Shown piece after piece: positions 48,683 through 60,317 of a DNA stretch of 64,000 bases (position 1 is the first letter of the stretch; every line of letters starts with the position of its first letter). Made by a program: the position numbers and the translations under genes. Where the stretch lies: assembly GCA_023079485.1 (NCBI GenBank), contig CM041083.1:169715400-169779399 (forward strand), given 5' to 3'. Under the pieces are notes generated by a model. That model saw nothing but the letters and a program-made list of their open reading frames with translations, did no database searches and had not been told where the DNA came from. The stretch comes from Archilochus colubris (lineage: Eukaryota > Chordata > Aves > Apodiformes > Trochilidae).

Positions 48683-51600
48683 TGTGCTGGTAAACCAGCA
48701 TTTTAATGGCTATTTTGTCCATCTAAAAGTTCACAAAAGTCTGGACCAAAGACTGATTGTTGTGCATGGAAATCTGTGGCCTTGTAACTTCAGGGACCTT
48801 TGAGCTATGGTTCTTTGCTGTGTAATTGCAAGCTTTATTACATGCTCCCTCCCAAATTCATAGCAAGCACCATAAATCAAGTGCTGGTTGGGACTCCAAA
48901 GACACAGTCTCATGGCTTACCCTACAAGAATTAAACCAAGTTCTTATCCAGAAACAATGTTTATTTAAAATACTTCTATCCACAAATCATGTTTCCTCAA
49001 AAGAGAGTTATCCAGCACCCATCGATTTCCTGTTCTGCATATGGGCAAGGAAGACAGAATGGGGTTTTGTGTCCCACTGCACCTGTGCATTTAAGAGCAA
49101 AGTCTCTTCCCACAACAAATATCTAGAATTATGCATTATCTGAAAGAGCAGAGTCAGCATCAAAGAAAGCATTTCTCATTCTTATGCATGACACCAGAAG
49201 TGATGGGGACATGGAATGGGAAGGTGTAATATGTCATGTTGCCTTCTATGTTGTTTTTGCTACAGCTCATAGTTTCAACAAGACAAGTAGTATTTCATGA
49301 AAGAAGGACACATAAATTTCATCTATTTACCATGTGACTTCTCTCTGTTAGCAGAATAGGCAAAAGGGTTCATTTCCACATAAAAATAATAAACCAGGGT
49401 TCTGTTACAGGCTTGCCACGAAATCAGCATTTGGCCTCTGCATATCCTTCTGTGCTTGAACCAATCTCATGAGGAAATAAATACAAAAATGTGCAACTGT
49501 TTTGAGGTTATTCTTGTGTAAAAACTGAAGTGTCTTAATATCTAAATAAAAGAGATCATTCGTGCCAGTACAGTGAACATGTGCTGTCTCAGGCACAGGT
49601 CCCTGCTGAGTAAGGAGTAAATCTTATTGATTAAACATTGATGTCAAAATTATAACTGTTATTTTTTTACTCTCCTATCCTAAAATGTTTTTTTATTCCT
49701 TTGCTAGTATGAATGATATCAAAACCCTCTTGATAGCATACAGCAAGACTCAATGCTTTCTCAAGGGTGCAGTAGCCCACAGAGAGAAGTGGAAATTCAT
49801 TAAATTGTCTTGTCATTAAAAAAGGAAATCGCACAACCACCCAGAGAGCACCCTGGCATTTATAACTGAAAAGGGAGAAAGGATTACTTTCAGGAAGACA
49901 CTTCTTGAAATAACAGCTTATAAATATTTCTAATAAAACACAAGATGTCTGAAGGGCAAATGAATTAATGAAAACAGGTTTCCTATTGATCAGGGGAGAG
50001 TTGGGTGACGCAATCGCTCTCCTGTCTCCTGCCCAAACACGCCCATTAAATTTGCCTTCCCTCCTCTCTGCCTTCCCTCCTCTCCACATCCCCTGGGATT
50101 TCTCCATCTCCTTTTGCATTGTCCATCCCCCCAGGGCAGCTGCTCTGGATCTGTGCCCATGTGGGTCAGCTGGAGGGTTGAAGCCCTGAGGACAATACAG
50201 GGTCCTCAGGTCTGTCCCACTGCCCCCCCCCCCTCTGAGAGGGGCACAGGTTTGGGGTCTCTCCTTTGACCAGCCATTGCTTTTCATGAAATACATGGAA
50301 ACTTTATTGGCTTTGAGATTTACACTCCCTTTATAGTTGGCTCAGGTTGGCCAGCAGGTTGAAAATGTTATTACATGTAGGCAGGCAGTAGGATCACACA
50401 AACTGCATTTCCTTGGGTTAATGGAAATAATAATGAAAAATACAGTAGGTAGATTGATAACACAGCACAACATTCAGTGTCTGTAACTGTGAAACTGCTG
50501 TGACTATAAAGAGTTCAATCAGGACAAAAAGAAGCAGCAAAGGGAGCAAATATTTCCTTTTCATTGCCACTGCAGAGACACAGCGGGCTCAAAAATTACC
50601 TGCAGGTCTCACTTTGGGAGCCTTTTTCATTTCTTTTAATCCTAGTATATAGTCTGATCTCCTTCAGTTAGCTCCCTTATAAAGTAAAATACCATGCTGC
50701 ATACTACATGACTTGTAAGCCCTACCTGGAGTTCAGCTTTTTTTGCTGAAAATCCTAAGGGAAGGGAGAAAAATCTTGGCATTATCACTGACACTGAGGT
50801 CACAGCCTCCAGCCTATCTGCTGAAAGATATTTTTCATTCTTGCAGCTGTTAATACTCAATTTTATGATGATAACATATTCTTTCATAGTTTATTCTTTC
50901 CCTGCTTTGTTTAGTCTTCTAATCTCACATCATAGGAAAAAAGAAAAATGGATAATCTAGCATTACCCAACAGAAGGCAGGCTCCTTGGGAGCCATTAAA
51001 TAGAGTAGGAAACTTACCACCTCTACACACAGGGTTTTATTGCATTTGTGATGATGCTTTCTTTGAATATATATATGTATTTACTAGACTAGCAAAGACT
51101 AACTGTGCACATCACAGAGCAGCCTCTTAAAAATGTGCCTGGGCTGAGTGGACTTGCTTGGTGGTAAAAACACCTGCCCTGTGGAATAGGACATCTGGCT
51201 AAACCCCACTCACAGTTACATGTTTTTCTGTGGTGGCAGCAGGCACTCTGATGGAGATACCTGAGTTTAGATATTGGGGATCCTGGGATTGTGACCTATT
51301 GGGGCTGTGTTACAGGCTTACTTTCAACTTTATCGGGAAACACTTCACAAATTAGAATAAAGGACACAGAGTGAAATTAAAAGAGCATTTCTCTCCTTGC
51401 TGTCTTTGCTAACCAGGCTTTATTGAACAGCTATCACCTTTTGCTCCTTACTAGGTATCAGCTGGCACAGTCCTACTGAGGTCTCCAGTTCTTCTACCTA
51501 CAGACACAACATCCTTCAGATGTGTGCACAGCAGGTTAGGGTTTGTTGTCGAGACTTCTGTCTTACTTGTGCTCTTTCACTGGCCTGGACATCTGTAGTT

Positions 51601-52781
51601 TGGCTTCCAACAGCTCCTGGATTTTCTGGCACATGGTATAGGCCCTAAAAGTAAAGCCCAGACCAACTGGTTCTCCAAGCAGCTGCCACCTAGATCTTCT
51701 GGGAGGTTGAGCTGGAGGGTTCTGCCTCCTCTCAGCAATACCAAAAAAAACCCTAGATACAACAATGGCCTCAGTTCAAGGTTCCTGAGCTCTCTACCAT
51801 GGCCCAGGGCTTGCCCAAAGCCTGTAGTGATTAAGACACTCCCTCTTCCAGTTCCAGTATCTGGAAAAGCCCAGTAGCAAGAATATCTACTTCTCTACCA
51901 TGCCTTAACTTCGTAAATCCTTGAACCCAAGTCTTCTGGCATACATCTGCCAAGATACACATCTGCACCAGAGAGTCCAACTCATACAACTCAAGAGTTC
52001 CTCATTATCAACTAAACATCTTTCTCTCCACGGCACATTCACTAAATTATCTTTAGATGCTCATCCTTTTGCCACTGAGTCTTTGTAAATCTTCCATTTT
52101 TGCACTATGGTCCTCCCAAAAATGGAATTTCAACCTAATGGAAATTTCCATGATGGAGTAATAGTACATTTCTTTTTATTTTCAACACTGAAGAGTGCAG
52201 TTCTAAATAACAGTCACATTAATATCTCATTAGGACAGTTGAAAAGATTTAATGGCTGTTTAATAAGCTACAGTCAAGATATCTTTTCTTCAAAGAATTC
52301 TTACAAATACTGTGTATTTTAAATTGGATTCAGTTGGGTCTCTGTCATAATTTTATATGGATAAAAAGTGAAAGGCTGTACCTTATATGGGACATTTTTT
52401 CCTCTACTTTTAATACTATATTAAAATACTTACAGCATTTTCAAACATCTTTCATTTAAAGGCTCTCAAAAAAATCCCTTCCAATTTCACTACCCTTGTT
52501 CTGAACTGAAGGAAGTACTTTGGATGAAGTTTCTTGCAGTAAGTACCTCGCATGCAAAGCAACAGAATTCTTCTGCAAGAGCAGCTGTTTCTCCCTCCTC
52601 CAATTTGAGCAGCTTATATATTTAAGATAGGATTTCATCTTAAAAGCTATTGTAGGCAGTCAGCCAGACCATAAGTTCTGTCAGGCAGGCTAAACACACA
52701 CAGACACATAAAAGTACCCGAGGGAAAAGACAAATTTTTTGAACAATGTTTGCTTTGATGTTCTGTACCCATAAAGCTTAC
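48683..52781. other. non-coding, downstream side of EPSTI1
   Basis: No exon recognised. The last EPSTI1 exon and its 3' untranslated region should lie here or further down, but a terminal exon of a few codons cannot be identified by eye. A GC-rich patch at 49980-50260 contains a run of 12 C near 50222. A weak tRNA-like motif lies at 51147-51215. Confidence 0.4.
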
Positions 52782-52887
52782 CCAGGTGCTGTTATTGAGG
52801 TAGCCCATACTCCCAGAATATCCAGGCTGGTAGATGCTATCAGGTTGTGTTTTCTTCTGCAGTCGGTCCAGGAAAGCATTATTTACC
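52782..52887 (-). CDS. EPSTI1: EPSTI1 coding exon (C-terminal conserved block)
   Basis: EPSTI1 is an interferon-responsive, mostly coiled-coil protein first described at epithelial-stromal boundaries and linked to macrophage and antiviral responses in mammals. This 106-base exon encodes 35 residues beginning VNNAFLDRLQ, the most conserved C-terminal motif of the family as I remember it, and ending GYLNNSTW. The acceptor is TTTTAAG/G and the donor TGG/GTAAGC. The first base completes an Arg codon split with the preceding exon, so phases agree. The segment between LQKKTQP and the final NSTW differs from the mammalian protein (QPDSIYQPGYSG here). Because a good donor follows NSTW, at least one more exon must carry the C-terminus and stop; I did not find it. 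Confidence 0.9.
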
Positions 52888-53234
52888 CTTAAAATACAAC
52901 AAAAACAACAACAAACAAAAATGATTGAAACTAGCTGAGGAGTTCACAAACTTCTGAATTTTATCATTATGTGAGTGGCTTTCCCTATTCTCAGTTCAAT
53001 ACCCAGCTTCTTATGTTCTTCAACTGAATAGTCACGGACTGGGATGTGATAGGGTGGATTTCATTTCAGCCCACTGGGGGCATCTTTATCCTGTTATCAG
53101 GAGGGATTAAAAGGCTTTCCTCAGCTTCTGTGAAATGTGTACCAAAATTCTCCACAGAAAGATGACCTGCATGCCCCTACCCACCTCCTCAGGGCACTGA
53201 GCTACTTTCACAGTTCACCTTAGGTAGTCTTTAA

Positions 53235-53350
53235 CAGAATCATAGAATGGGTTGGGTTGGAAGGCACTTTAAAGATCATCTAGTTCCACTTTCCACAAGA
53301 CCAGGTTACTCAAAGCTTCATCCAACTTGGTCTTCAACACTTCCAGCCTT
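53235..53350 (-). mobile_element. short CR1 3' end
   Basis: The plus strand reads CAGAATCATAGAATGGGTTG, GGAAGGCACTTTAAAGATCA, ACCAGGTTACTCAAAGC and CATCCAACTTGGTCTTCAAC, the antisense 3' end of the same older subfamily as 12482-12612 and 54735-54980. A small internal deletion removes the CCCTGCATGGGCAGGGAC part. Confidence 0.88.
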
Positions 53351-53423
53351 CAATACACAAGAAAAGTTTCTGGAAGCACTGATTGCCTTATGGCAATGGA
53401 AAAATCCATTTAAGAATACTACT

Positions 53424-53786
53424 TGTAGTGAAACGAGGCAACCAGGTACCACTAATTCCCAGGGATTGAGCATGAGCTTGTGTTAAGCCCACCTGTGCCT
53501 AATTAGGGTGGGCCCCCACTGTGCATGAGCAGGACCAGGGAGCCAATGAAAGGTGAGTCCTGAAGCACAGGCTCAGCTCAGTCCACCGTCAGGGTGAGGT
53601 TTTGAGGAGTCTCGAACCTGCGGCCCCAGGCATTGCTTGGTTGTGTGTACAGCCTCACCTTTTATTGGCCCCTTAATCCTGCTCATGCGCAGTGGGGGCC
53701 CACCCTAATTAGGCACAGGTGGGCTTAACACAAGCTCATGCCACTCCCCGGGAATTAGTGGCACCTGGTTGCCTCGTTTCACTACA
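53424..53786. mobile_element. palindromic TG...CA element with tRNA-like apex (copy 2)
   Basis: A 363-bp inverted repeat in an EPSTI1 intron. The ends are TGTAGTGAAACGAGGCAACC and its complement ending TTTCACTACA. The flanks are a near-duplicate 6-mer (ACTACT at 53418-53423, GCTACT at 53787-53792). The arms match over about 140 bases and share blocks with copy 1 in the same order: CCCACCTGTGCC, AATTAGG, GGGCCCCCA, GACCAGGG and AAAGGTGA. The apex again contains GAGTCTCGAACC on the plus strand, the complement of a B-box-like GGTTCGAGACTC, enclosed by GGTGAGG and CCTCACC. It lacks the inner arm segment (GCGCCACCAGCGCTC) found in copy 1. No coding capacity. Confidence 0.85.
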
Positions 53787-54734
53787 GCTACTAGTAGAAG
53801 TAATCTGTGTAGCTGACAATTTTCCCTACCACCCAGCTCTGAAATCAACTCTTGCATTTTGTTGTATTGCTTGATCAATCTAGAAAGCAAGCACACATAT
53901 ACAAATACACTTTTCCCCAACCAGTTTTAAATTTTTGCAAACCTTCTGAAAGCTGTTTCTTTTTTCCCCCCTATTAATGCTTAGGACTGACAAACAATCT
54001 TAGACATGAGTTGTTTTAATGCTTTACAATGCTATTTGTAAGAATGATGTAAAAAGCAGACTATTGGATTATTTCTGCCTAGGGACAGGAGATAGACTGA
54101 ATCAAAAATCCTTCATTAATTTCTATGGGTAATTGTCTCAATAACTTTGCTAGAGAAAAGAAGGAAATTAAGGTAGTATGGAAAGTGGTTGCCTACAGAA
54201 GTTTTTTTATATACATGTAGATGTTTCCCTAATGACATGTAAAAAAGAAATAAACAGTGTTTTTATTTTTGAGCCCGAGCTCTGTTTCTTTTTACCAGGA
54301 GAAAATAAAGCTGTGCTTCAAGATAATGGAAAGTCAGTTAAGTGACAGAAGTGCAAGGTTAGAATTGCTTGAGCACAGAGTGGGCCCAGCAGTGGGGCAC
54401 AGCCTCGAGCACACAGCAAAGCAGGTGCAGAAGACCTTGCTGGCTGCACTGCAGCTTCTATCTCTATCCCTATCAAATCCCACATTTATCTCTGCCTATA
54501 AGCCTCAGTGACTGCCAACTACAAAATGAGGCATGGACAAATTAGCAGTTCTAAAAAAAGTCAGAAGAAATAGATAGATAGACAGATAAAATGCTTCCCA
54601 ACTGAAACTACTGTAGGAGTAGCTACCCACAAAACTATTAATAGTTTTTGCCCCATGCTGTATCCTATGCTGATAGGATAAATAAAGTGAAAAAGGCATT
54701 CCAGGTCATACTGCATTACAGTGAGCAGCTGTAG

Positions 54735-54980
54735 TCATGGAATGGTTTGGGTTGGACCTTAAAGGACCTTAAAGATCATTCAGTTCCAACCCCCCTGCAT
54801 GTGCAGGGACACCTCCCACCAGACCAGGTTGCTCAAAGCCCCATCCAACCTGGCCTTGAACACTTCTAGGGATGGGGTACCCATTACTTCCCTGGGCACC
54901 CTGTTCCAGTGCCTCACCACCTTCACAGTGAAGAATTTCTTTCAGCTTAAAACGGTTTCCCCTCATCCTATTGCTACATG
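54735..54980 (-). mobile_element. CR1 3' fragment, older subfamily
   Basis: The antisense copy starts TCATGGAATGGTTTGGG and reads through AACCCCCCTGCATGTGCAGG, CCATCCAACCTGGCCTTGAA, CACCCTGTTCCAGTGCCTC and CCCCTCATCCTATTGCTACA. It is the longest of the four copies of this subfamily in the window and covers the 3' end plus the last codons of ORF2. Confidence 0.9.
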
Positions 54981-55133
54981 GATTTTAGTGGCTCATTTGA
55001 AGGTGAAGTAAAACCAGACAAGAGAACAGGGATTCTCATTGCAACCATCTTCTAAAGCATGAATGCCTGCAATTTTGAAACCCTTTCCAGAGAAGAATAC
55101 AACTAAAGTGTACTCTACATTTTTGCATCATAC

Positions 55134-55207
55134 CTCCTCTGCTCATTTTGAAGTGCTCTTGTCCTGGCTTCCTCTTCCTGCTTTTGTTTAAATTCCATTA
55201 ATTCAGC
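55134..55207 (-). CDS. EPSTI1: EPSTI1 coding exon (coiled-coil block)
   Basis: A 74-base exon with acceptor TTTCTAG/GC and donor AGGAG/GTATGA. It opens in phase 0 (AELMEFKQKQEEEARTRALQ), ends ALQNEQR followed by two bases of a split Arg codon, and joins in frame to the VNNAFLDRLQ exon. The composition is almost entirely Glu, Gln, Lys, Arg, Ala and Leu, as expected for a charged helical coiled coil. It corresponds to the stretch ahead of the VNNAFLDRLQ motif in mammalian EPSTI1, where a similar (S/A)ELLELK..Q.QE run is found. Assignment rests on position, phase and that similarity, not on a database search. Confidence 0.87.
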
Positions 55208-57964
55208 CTAGAAATGATAAAAGAAAAAAAAAGAAAAGAAAAAAAAACCCACCACCAAATATAATTTTAATTTACATATCAGTTGGAAACCCTACTTATG
55301 CCACATGATGTTAACAGCATCTAGAGCCCTGTGTCATTCTCAGAACTTCTCTCAACAGCATTTTATTTGTATGACAGCACTGAGATAAGTTTTTCCTGTT
55401 CAGCATTGCATTGGACAGATTTTGTACCCTAAGAAGTGAGATGTTACAGGTTATTCAGACATTTACAGTCCTGCATTTAGAGGGGAATGCCAGACACCAG
55501 CCTGCTTCCTCTTGCCCCAACCCAAGCATATGAATTTCCCTCCAGGTCCAAGGGGTAAAACAGCTGAAGTCATCCAGCAGGAGCAGACACAACCATCACC
55601 CCCGTAGGGTGTGGAGTCCTGACCTTCACCTCCTGCCTCCATGGAGTATGAGGAGAAGACAAGAATGGGGGCATACAGCATCCTGTTTCACCCCCCACCT
55701 CCCTGGGGCTCCCCAAGGGTGAGGGAAGGGCAAATGGTACCTGTTGGTGTGGTGAAAATATGAGCAAGGTGCCAGTGCTGCTGCAGCCAACCATCCTTAC
55801 ACTAAGTAATATCAAAGTATGTAAATAGTGTCAAAGGGAATTTTTTTTTCAGAGGAGAGTTTTCTTATGCAATTTTAGCTGGGACTGAGAAGGAAACACA
55901 GTTTGTATGACTCTGCACTACATGTTCATGTTTCTGCCTCTTGCTCCCTGCAATGCAACCAAGAATTGAAGATGCAGATTTTTCTGCAGAGAGAATTTGG
56001 CTGGCAGGGTGATGGGGAAGGGAAAGGAACAGACTGATCCTTCATATTTTCCATAGCAACTGAGTAGCAGTAGGAATGGAAAGTAAAATAAAATGATGCA
56101 GGTAGACAAAAGCTTCAATAACTGAATGGAACAACAGAAGTAAAAAAAAAAAAAAGAAAAAAAAATCAATTTAAGTGGAACATTAAATAAAAACTATGAA
56201 ATAAACATATGAAGAAAATCAATAACAGTGAATGTGTTGTGTATCAATATTTGTCTAGCCCTAAAAGCAGAAACAGGATTAAGAAATAAAAAAGCCAACC
56301 TTAATTTTCACTGTTTTAAATAACTATTCAACCTGAAAATTAAAACTCAGTATCTGACTTTCCAATATGCTGAGTCCTCTCTTGGAGTAATGTTCTGAAA
56401 TATATTGTGTGTATATGATGCTGCATTCAAAGAGTACTGGAAATTTCTAAATCAAGCAATACATACTAAAACCTGCTCTGAAAAAAAAAAAAAAAAAAGA
56501 AAAAAGAAGTGACAATACCCATACGTTTTACAGCTACACTGTGCTATGAGGTACACACGGGACAGAATTCACAATTACTTTAATAAATACTAGTTTGAAG
56601 TAGAAAGGAGTCCACATATATCTGAGGGACAATTATTGGAGCCTTTAAAATACATGTTATTTACAGTGGGTTTGTAAGTAGTGCATTACCCTGTGTAATA
56701 GGCAGCAGAAGCCTTGAAGGCAAGGAGCACTTGGAAGTGTGTACCAAATATGAGCAGCCTTAGAAGCAGCCAACACCATCTTAGCAATCTGTGGAAATAA
56801 GTAAAAGAGGCTAAAGCTCTACAGGAGTCTCTTAAACCAAATTCATAAAGCAGGGGCATGCAAATTCACATCTGTAGGAATTTTCTCTGGGGAAAAATAA
56901 ATTTAAAGAATACAACAGCTACAAGCCTTACACCTGTCAGGACTGGATTTCAAAGGGTTTTCCTCAGTATAGTTGCTGGGAATAAGCACATAATTAGTGG
57001 GAAAGCAATTAAGAACTTCCCTTTTCCTCACTATTTTTTGTTTGTTTGTTTTTGTTTCCAGCATCCTGGTTGCTATAATACTATGAAATGAGCACGCTTA
57101 TTCCCCAACATTAAAAAAAAATAAAATACATATTCTTGAGAGGGGCTGAGTCACTTGCCCAGGTCTAGTGGAAACTCACTGCATGGTATTTGTTGCACAA
57201 AAATCCTGCTGCTGAGGAAGAAGTTTAACATTAATTTGGATGTTAGTAAATGCACAGGTGTAGCAAGAGGCTCAGTTTTTGCTAATATATTTTCAGATCA
57301 TTTACAATCAATGCTACCCTCCTCATACTTGCACAGTCAGACAGAAAAGGCAGTACAGTGCTGCTGCATTCTCTAATGAACTTTGTGTGGGTATGATACC
57401 CAAATCCATCCCAGAGGGAGTAGTCTGTTACAGATGCATTTCAGAAGATGGAGTTCACTCTTCCAGTTATGTCATTGCCTGTTTTTTAGATAATTCAGAA
57501 CTCTTCAATTAGGTGGTTACACTTAACAGCAAATCTTAATGCTTCCATGTCCCCATCTGGGGAGGCAGGGCCATGGGCTGCAAGTCTCTAAAAGGGGCTA
57601 CTCAGAGTCTGAGATTGTCATAAATATCACAGTAAGATTACTTCTTCCTGAAAGAGAGGAAATTGGTTTCCTTCAGCTGCAAAACCAAGTACTGTGGTCA
57701 AAAAATGCTTTGCACAAGTGTTCATGTGGAGAGGTGAGCAGGAGCAGTCATCCTGATGCTGATAATCTTGAGTCCAGAAGGTAACTGTCCTGTCCCTGTC
57801 TAAATCTTAAATTTTACTCTCTCATAATATTTGAAAACAGGACCAAAGAGCTTTTGGTAAAGAGAAGTTGTGTGCACAGGCTACAAGTAATCAACTACCA
57901 GTATTTAACTGGTTTCCCAGCATGCAGAAATGATACAACATGCAAACTGTAAATGTATAATTAC
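55208..57964 (-). other. EPSTI1 intron
   Basis: A 2,757-bp phase-0 intron. It contains A-rich runs near 55227-55246, 56142-56163 and 56481-56498. I recognise no mobile element or RNA gene in it. Confidence 0.75.
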
Positions 57965-58048
57965 CTTCCTCCGTTGTTCTTGCTTCATTTCCTCTAATCT
58001 TCTATTTTCATCCTCTCGAAGAGCTTCCTTATAAGCATGGGCCCTGGT
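57965..58048 (-). CDS. EPSTI1: EPSTI1 coding exon (AYKEALREDENRRLEEMK block)
   Basis: An 84-base, 28-codon exon in phase 0 at both ends. The acceptor is GAACAACAG/AC, with a modest pyrimidine tract (TATATTCTCTGCTG), and the donor is AGGAAG/GTAATT. It reads AYKEALREDENRRLEEMKQE and ends QRRK. The equivalent mammalian region, as I recall it, has AY..SL..EENRKLQ.MK, so the pattern of Ala-Tyr, Leu, Glu-Asn-Arg and Met-Lys is kept. It is followed in frame by the exon at 55207-55134. Mammals carry about a dozen extra residues between this block and the preceding STW block; a small additional exon could lie in the 4.2-kb intron upstream. Confidence 0.87.
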
Positions 58049-58974
58049 CTGTTGTTCAGCAGAGAATATAAACATGTTGTGGTGAGGAGAGGGGGGACCT
58101 TATTCCCAAATCTTTATATAGGTAATTAACAAAACAGAACTGGTTGAATGATTCCAGTTACTTAAAAATCAGATCAGTCGCAAGACTGGAATTTAAACAA
58201 GTGGTCTAAAGCCTCTCAGTCATTTGATTTGGCTGATAATGTTTCTCTGCACATCACAGCAAGGTAGATACAGCACATGCTATTCCATGTTCCAGTGGCA
58301 AACATAAAGATATCCTAAGCAGTAAGAAAAAATGATCAGGATTTATGATGGGGAGAGGGGGTATTCTGGGAAGAAAGAAAGGTACTGACAATATTAACAA
58401 GATAACAAAGCAGAAGGGAGGTGTGGTAACAGAGCAGAATCCAGAATTATTTCCACAGGAGCATTGGAAAGGCACTTGTGGAGTTAGGGCAACAGAAGCT
58501 GAGAGGTCAGGTCTACTGTGTTATTGTGGAGCAGTCACAAGAACTGAAAATCTGAAAATCTGAACTACACAGGCTGAAGAATTCAGCTGCACAGGTTTTC
58601 ATTACAATGAGTAGCTCTGCTCTTTCACACATTGTAGTTCTTGCAACTGAGAGTTCATACAACAAAGAGCCAACCTAGCATTAGGATCTTATAGCATCCT
58701 TTGGATCTTATACATAGCAATTTACACGGGAAAGTCTTTGAGCAGGGACAGAGTGTAGCACACTGAATAATGAGACAGTATAATTTAGTACAACCAGTGT
58801 GCAGCTTTAACTCCAGTGAGGAATTTCTTGCAGGTCTACACGATGTTCTCAAAGCCTGATATATGTGTGCAGGCTGATGTCATTAAAGTGAGAGGCACAT
58901 TATTTCCTAAAAAGACTGAATAGAGAAAGCAATTATTAATAGCTCAATTTTGAGCTGGAAGGAGTTCCTAGATG

Positions 58975-59150
58975 TGACCAGGGAGACTCATTCTGGGTCT
59001 AATATTATTCATTACTTTCCATAATGGCTTAGAGAATTGTGTGGAGTGTATGTTAATCAAGCTGGAAGACAATAAAAATCTACACAGGATTGGTAACACT
59101 TTGAAAGACAGGATTAAAATTAATTATGAGCTTGATTAAATAAGCAGGCC
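58975..59150 (+). mobile_element. ancient CR1-like reverse transcriptase fossil
   Basis: One plus-strand frame reads LILGLILFITFHNGLENCV and then LIKLEDNKNLHRIGNTLKDR before KINYELD. The spacing matches the RT core [22 protein letters not shown] and TLKDR..IQ.DLDKLE, with FADD decayed to LEDN. Strongly diverged, AT-rich and without a tail. Confidence 0.6.
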
Positions 59151-59333
59151 AAAAAAGTCACCAATGACAGAGTCACTCCAAAGAAGTCAAATTTGTTCAA
59201 GCACATCAAGTAATGGTTGACTCTTACATTTGAACTAGGTGTACTCAATTAATATCACTATAGGAATTATAGGGGAAAAAAATTATTAACATTATATTGT
59301 CCCAAATTTTTAGAGCAATTTTAAATTAAAAAA

Positions 59334-59380
59334 GTCACACACACACACACAAACATATATTACATATATATATTTATATG
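59334..59380. repeat. CA then TA microsatellite
   Basis: About nine CA units followed by TATATA-rich sequence. Confidence 0.85.
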
Positions 59381-59826
59381 GTCCCCTGTTAACATGCATG
59401 TCAGGCACTTTCTAAGCTTACAACACTTCACTATTTCAAATTCATTCTCATAGGTCCAAAATAACATCAAAATTAGAGTTCAAGTCTTCCCACGGGTTTA
59501 GCATTCTGGTACTATGCCAAGTTTATTTAGATTACAACTCATTCATTGTGTGCTTCAGGTTCCTCACAGAGGCTGAGCATATGCCTATAGACTGCACCTC
59601 ATCCAAGTTGTTTGGGAAGAGGTTTTGCCAACTGCATTGCTGCATTATAAGCAAGTGATAATTCACAAAGCTGTAGAAATGCTGCCATGCCTAAGACATG
59701 CATGGTATCAGCTGATGTTAAGAAAGAAGAGTAGAAAAAAAAAATAGGAATTTTATTTGCTTGAATACTAGTGAAGCCAAAGATGAACTATGGTATGTAA
59801 TTTGGCACAATTTATTAAGAAACCGC

Positions 59827-60317
59827 TTCAGGAAGGATATCGAGGTCCTGGAGCGGGTCCAAAGGAGGGCAACCAGGCTGGTGAAGGGACTCGAGCACAG
59901 ATCCTATGAGGAGAGGCTGAGGGAGCTGGGGGTGTTCAGCCTGGAGAAGAGGAGGCTCAGGGGAGACCTCATCACTCTCTACAACTCCCTGAAAGGAGGG
60001 GGTAGGCAGGGGGGGGGTTGGTCTCTTTTCCAAGGCAACTCTCAGCAAGACAAGAGGGCAGGGTCTTAAGTTGTGCCAGGGGAGGTTTAGGTTGGATATT
60101 AGAAAGAATTTCTTTAAGGAGAGGGTGATCAGACATTGGAATGGGCTGCCCAGGGAAGCAGTGGATTCTCCATCCCTGGAGATATTTAAAACGAGACTGG
60201 ATGTGGCACTCAGTGCCATGGTCTGGTAACTGCAGCGGTAGCGGATCAAGGGTTGGACTTGATGATCTCTGAGGTCCCTTCCAACCCAGCCAATTCTATG
60301 ATTCTATGATTCTATGA
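59827..60317 (+). mobile_element. CR1-J-like 3' fragment
   Basis: Begins TTCAGGAAGGATATCGAGGT and ends in three ATTCTATG tail units. It encodes the ORF2 C-terminus ([20 protein letters not shown]), but a run of nine G near 60010 shifts the frame. It inserted into an EPSTI1 intron antisense to the gene. Confidence 0.95.

Larger units (their letters stand above)
52888..55133 (-). other. EPSTI1 intron with CR1 tails and a palindromic element
   Basis: A 2,246-bp phase-2 intron between two EPSTI1 exons. It holds an antisense (relative to the plus strand) CR1 tail at 53235-53350, the second palindromic element at 53424-53786 and another CR1 tail at 54735-54980. These CR1 fragments lie in the same orientation as the gene. 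Confidence 0.8.

Noticed and set aside
48345..48722. 125-codon Lys/Gly/Glu/Arg repeat protein
   Set aside because: It is a translation of the TTTCC pentanucleotide array on the opposite strand, not a gene.
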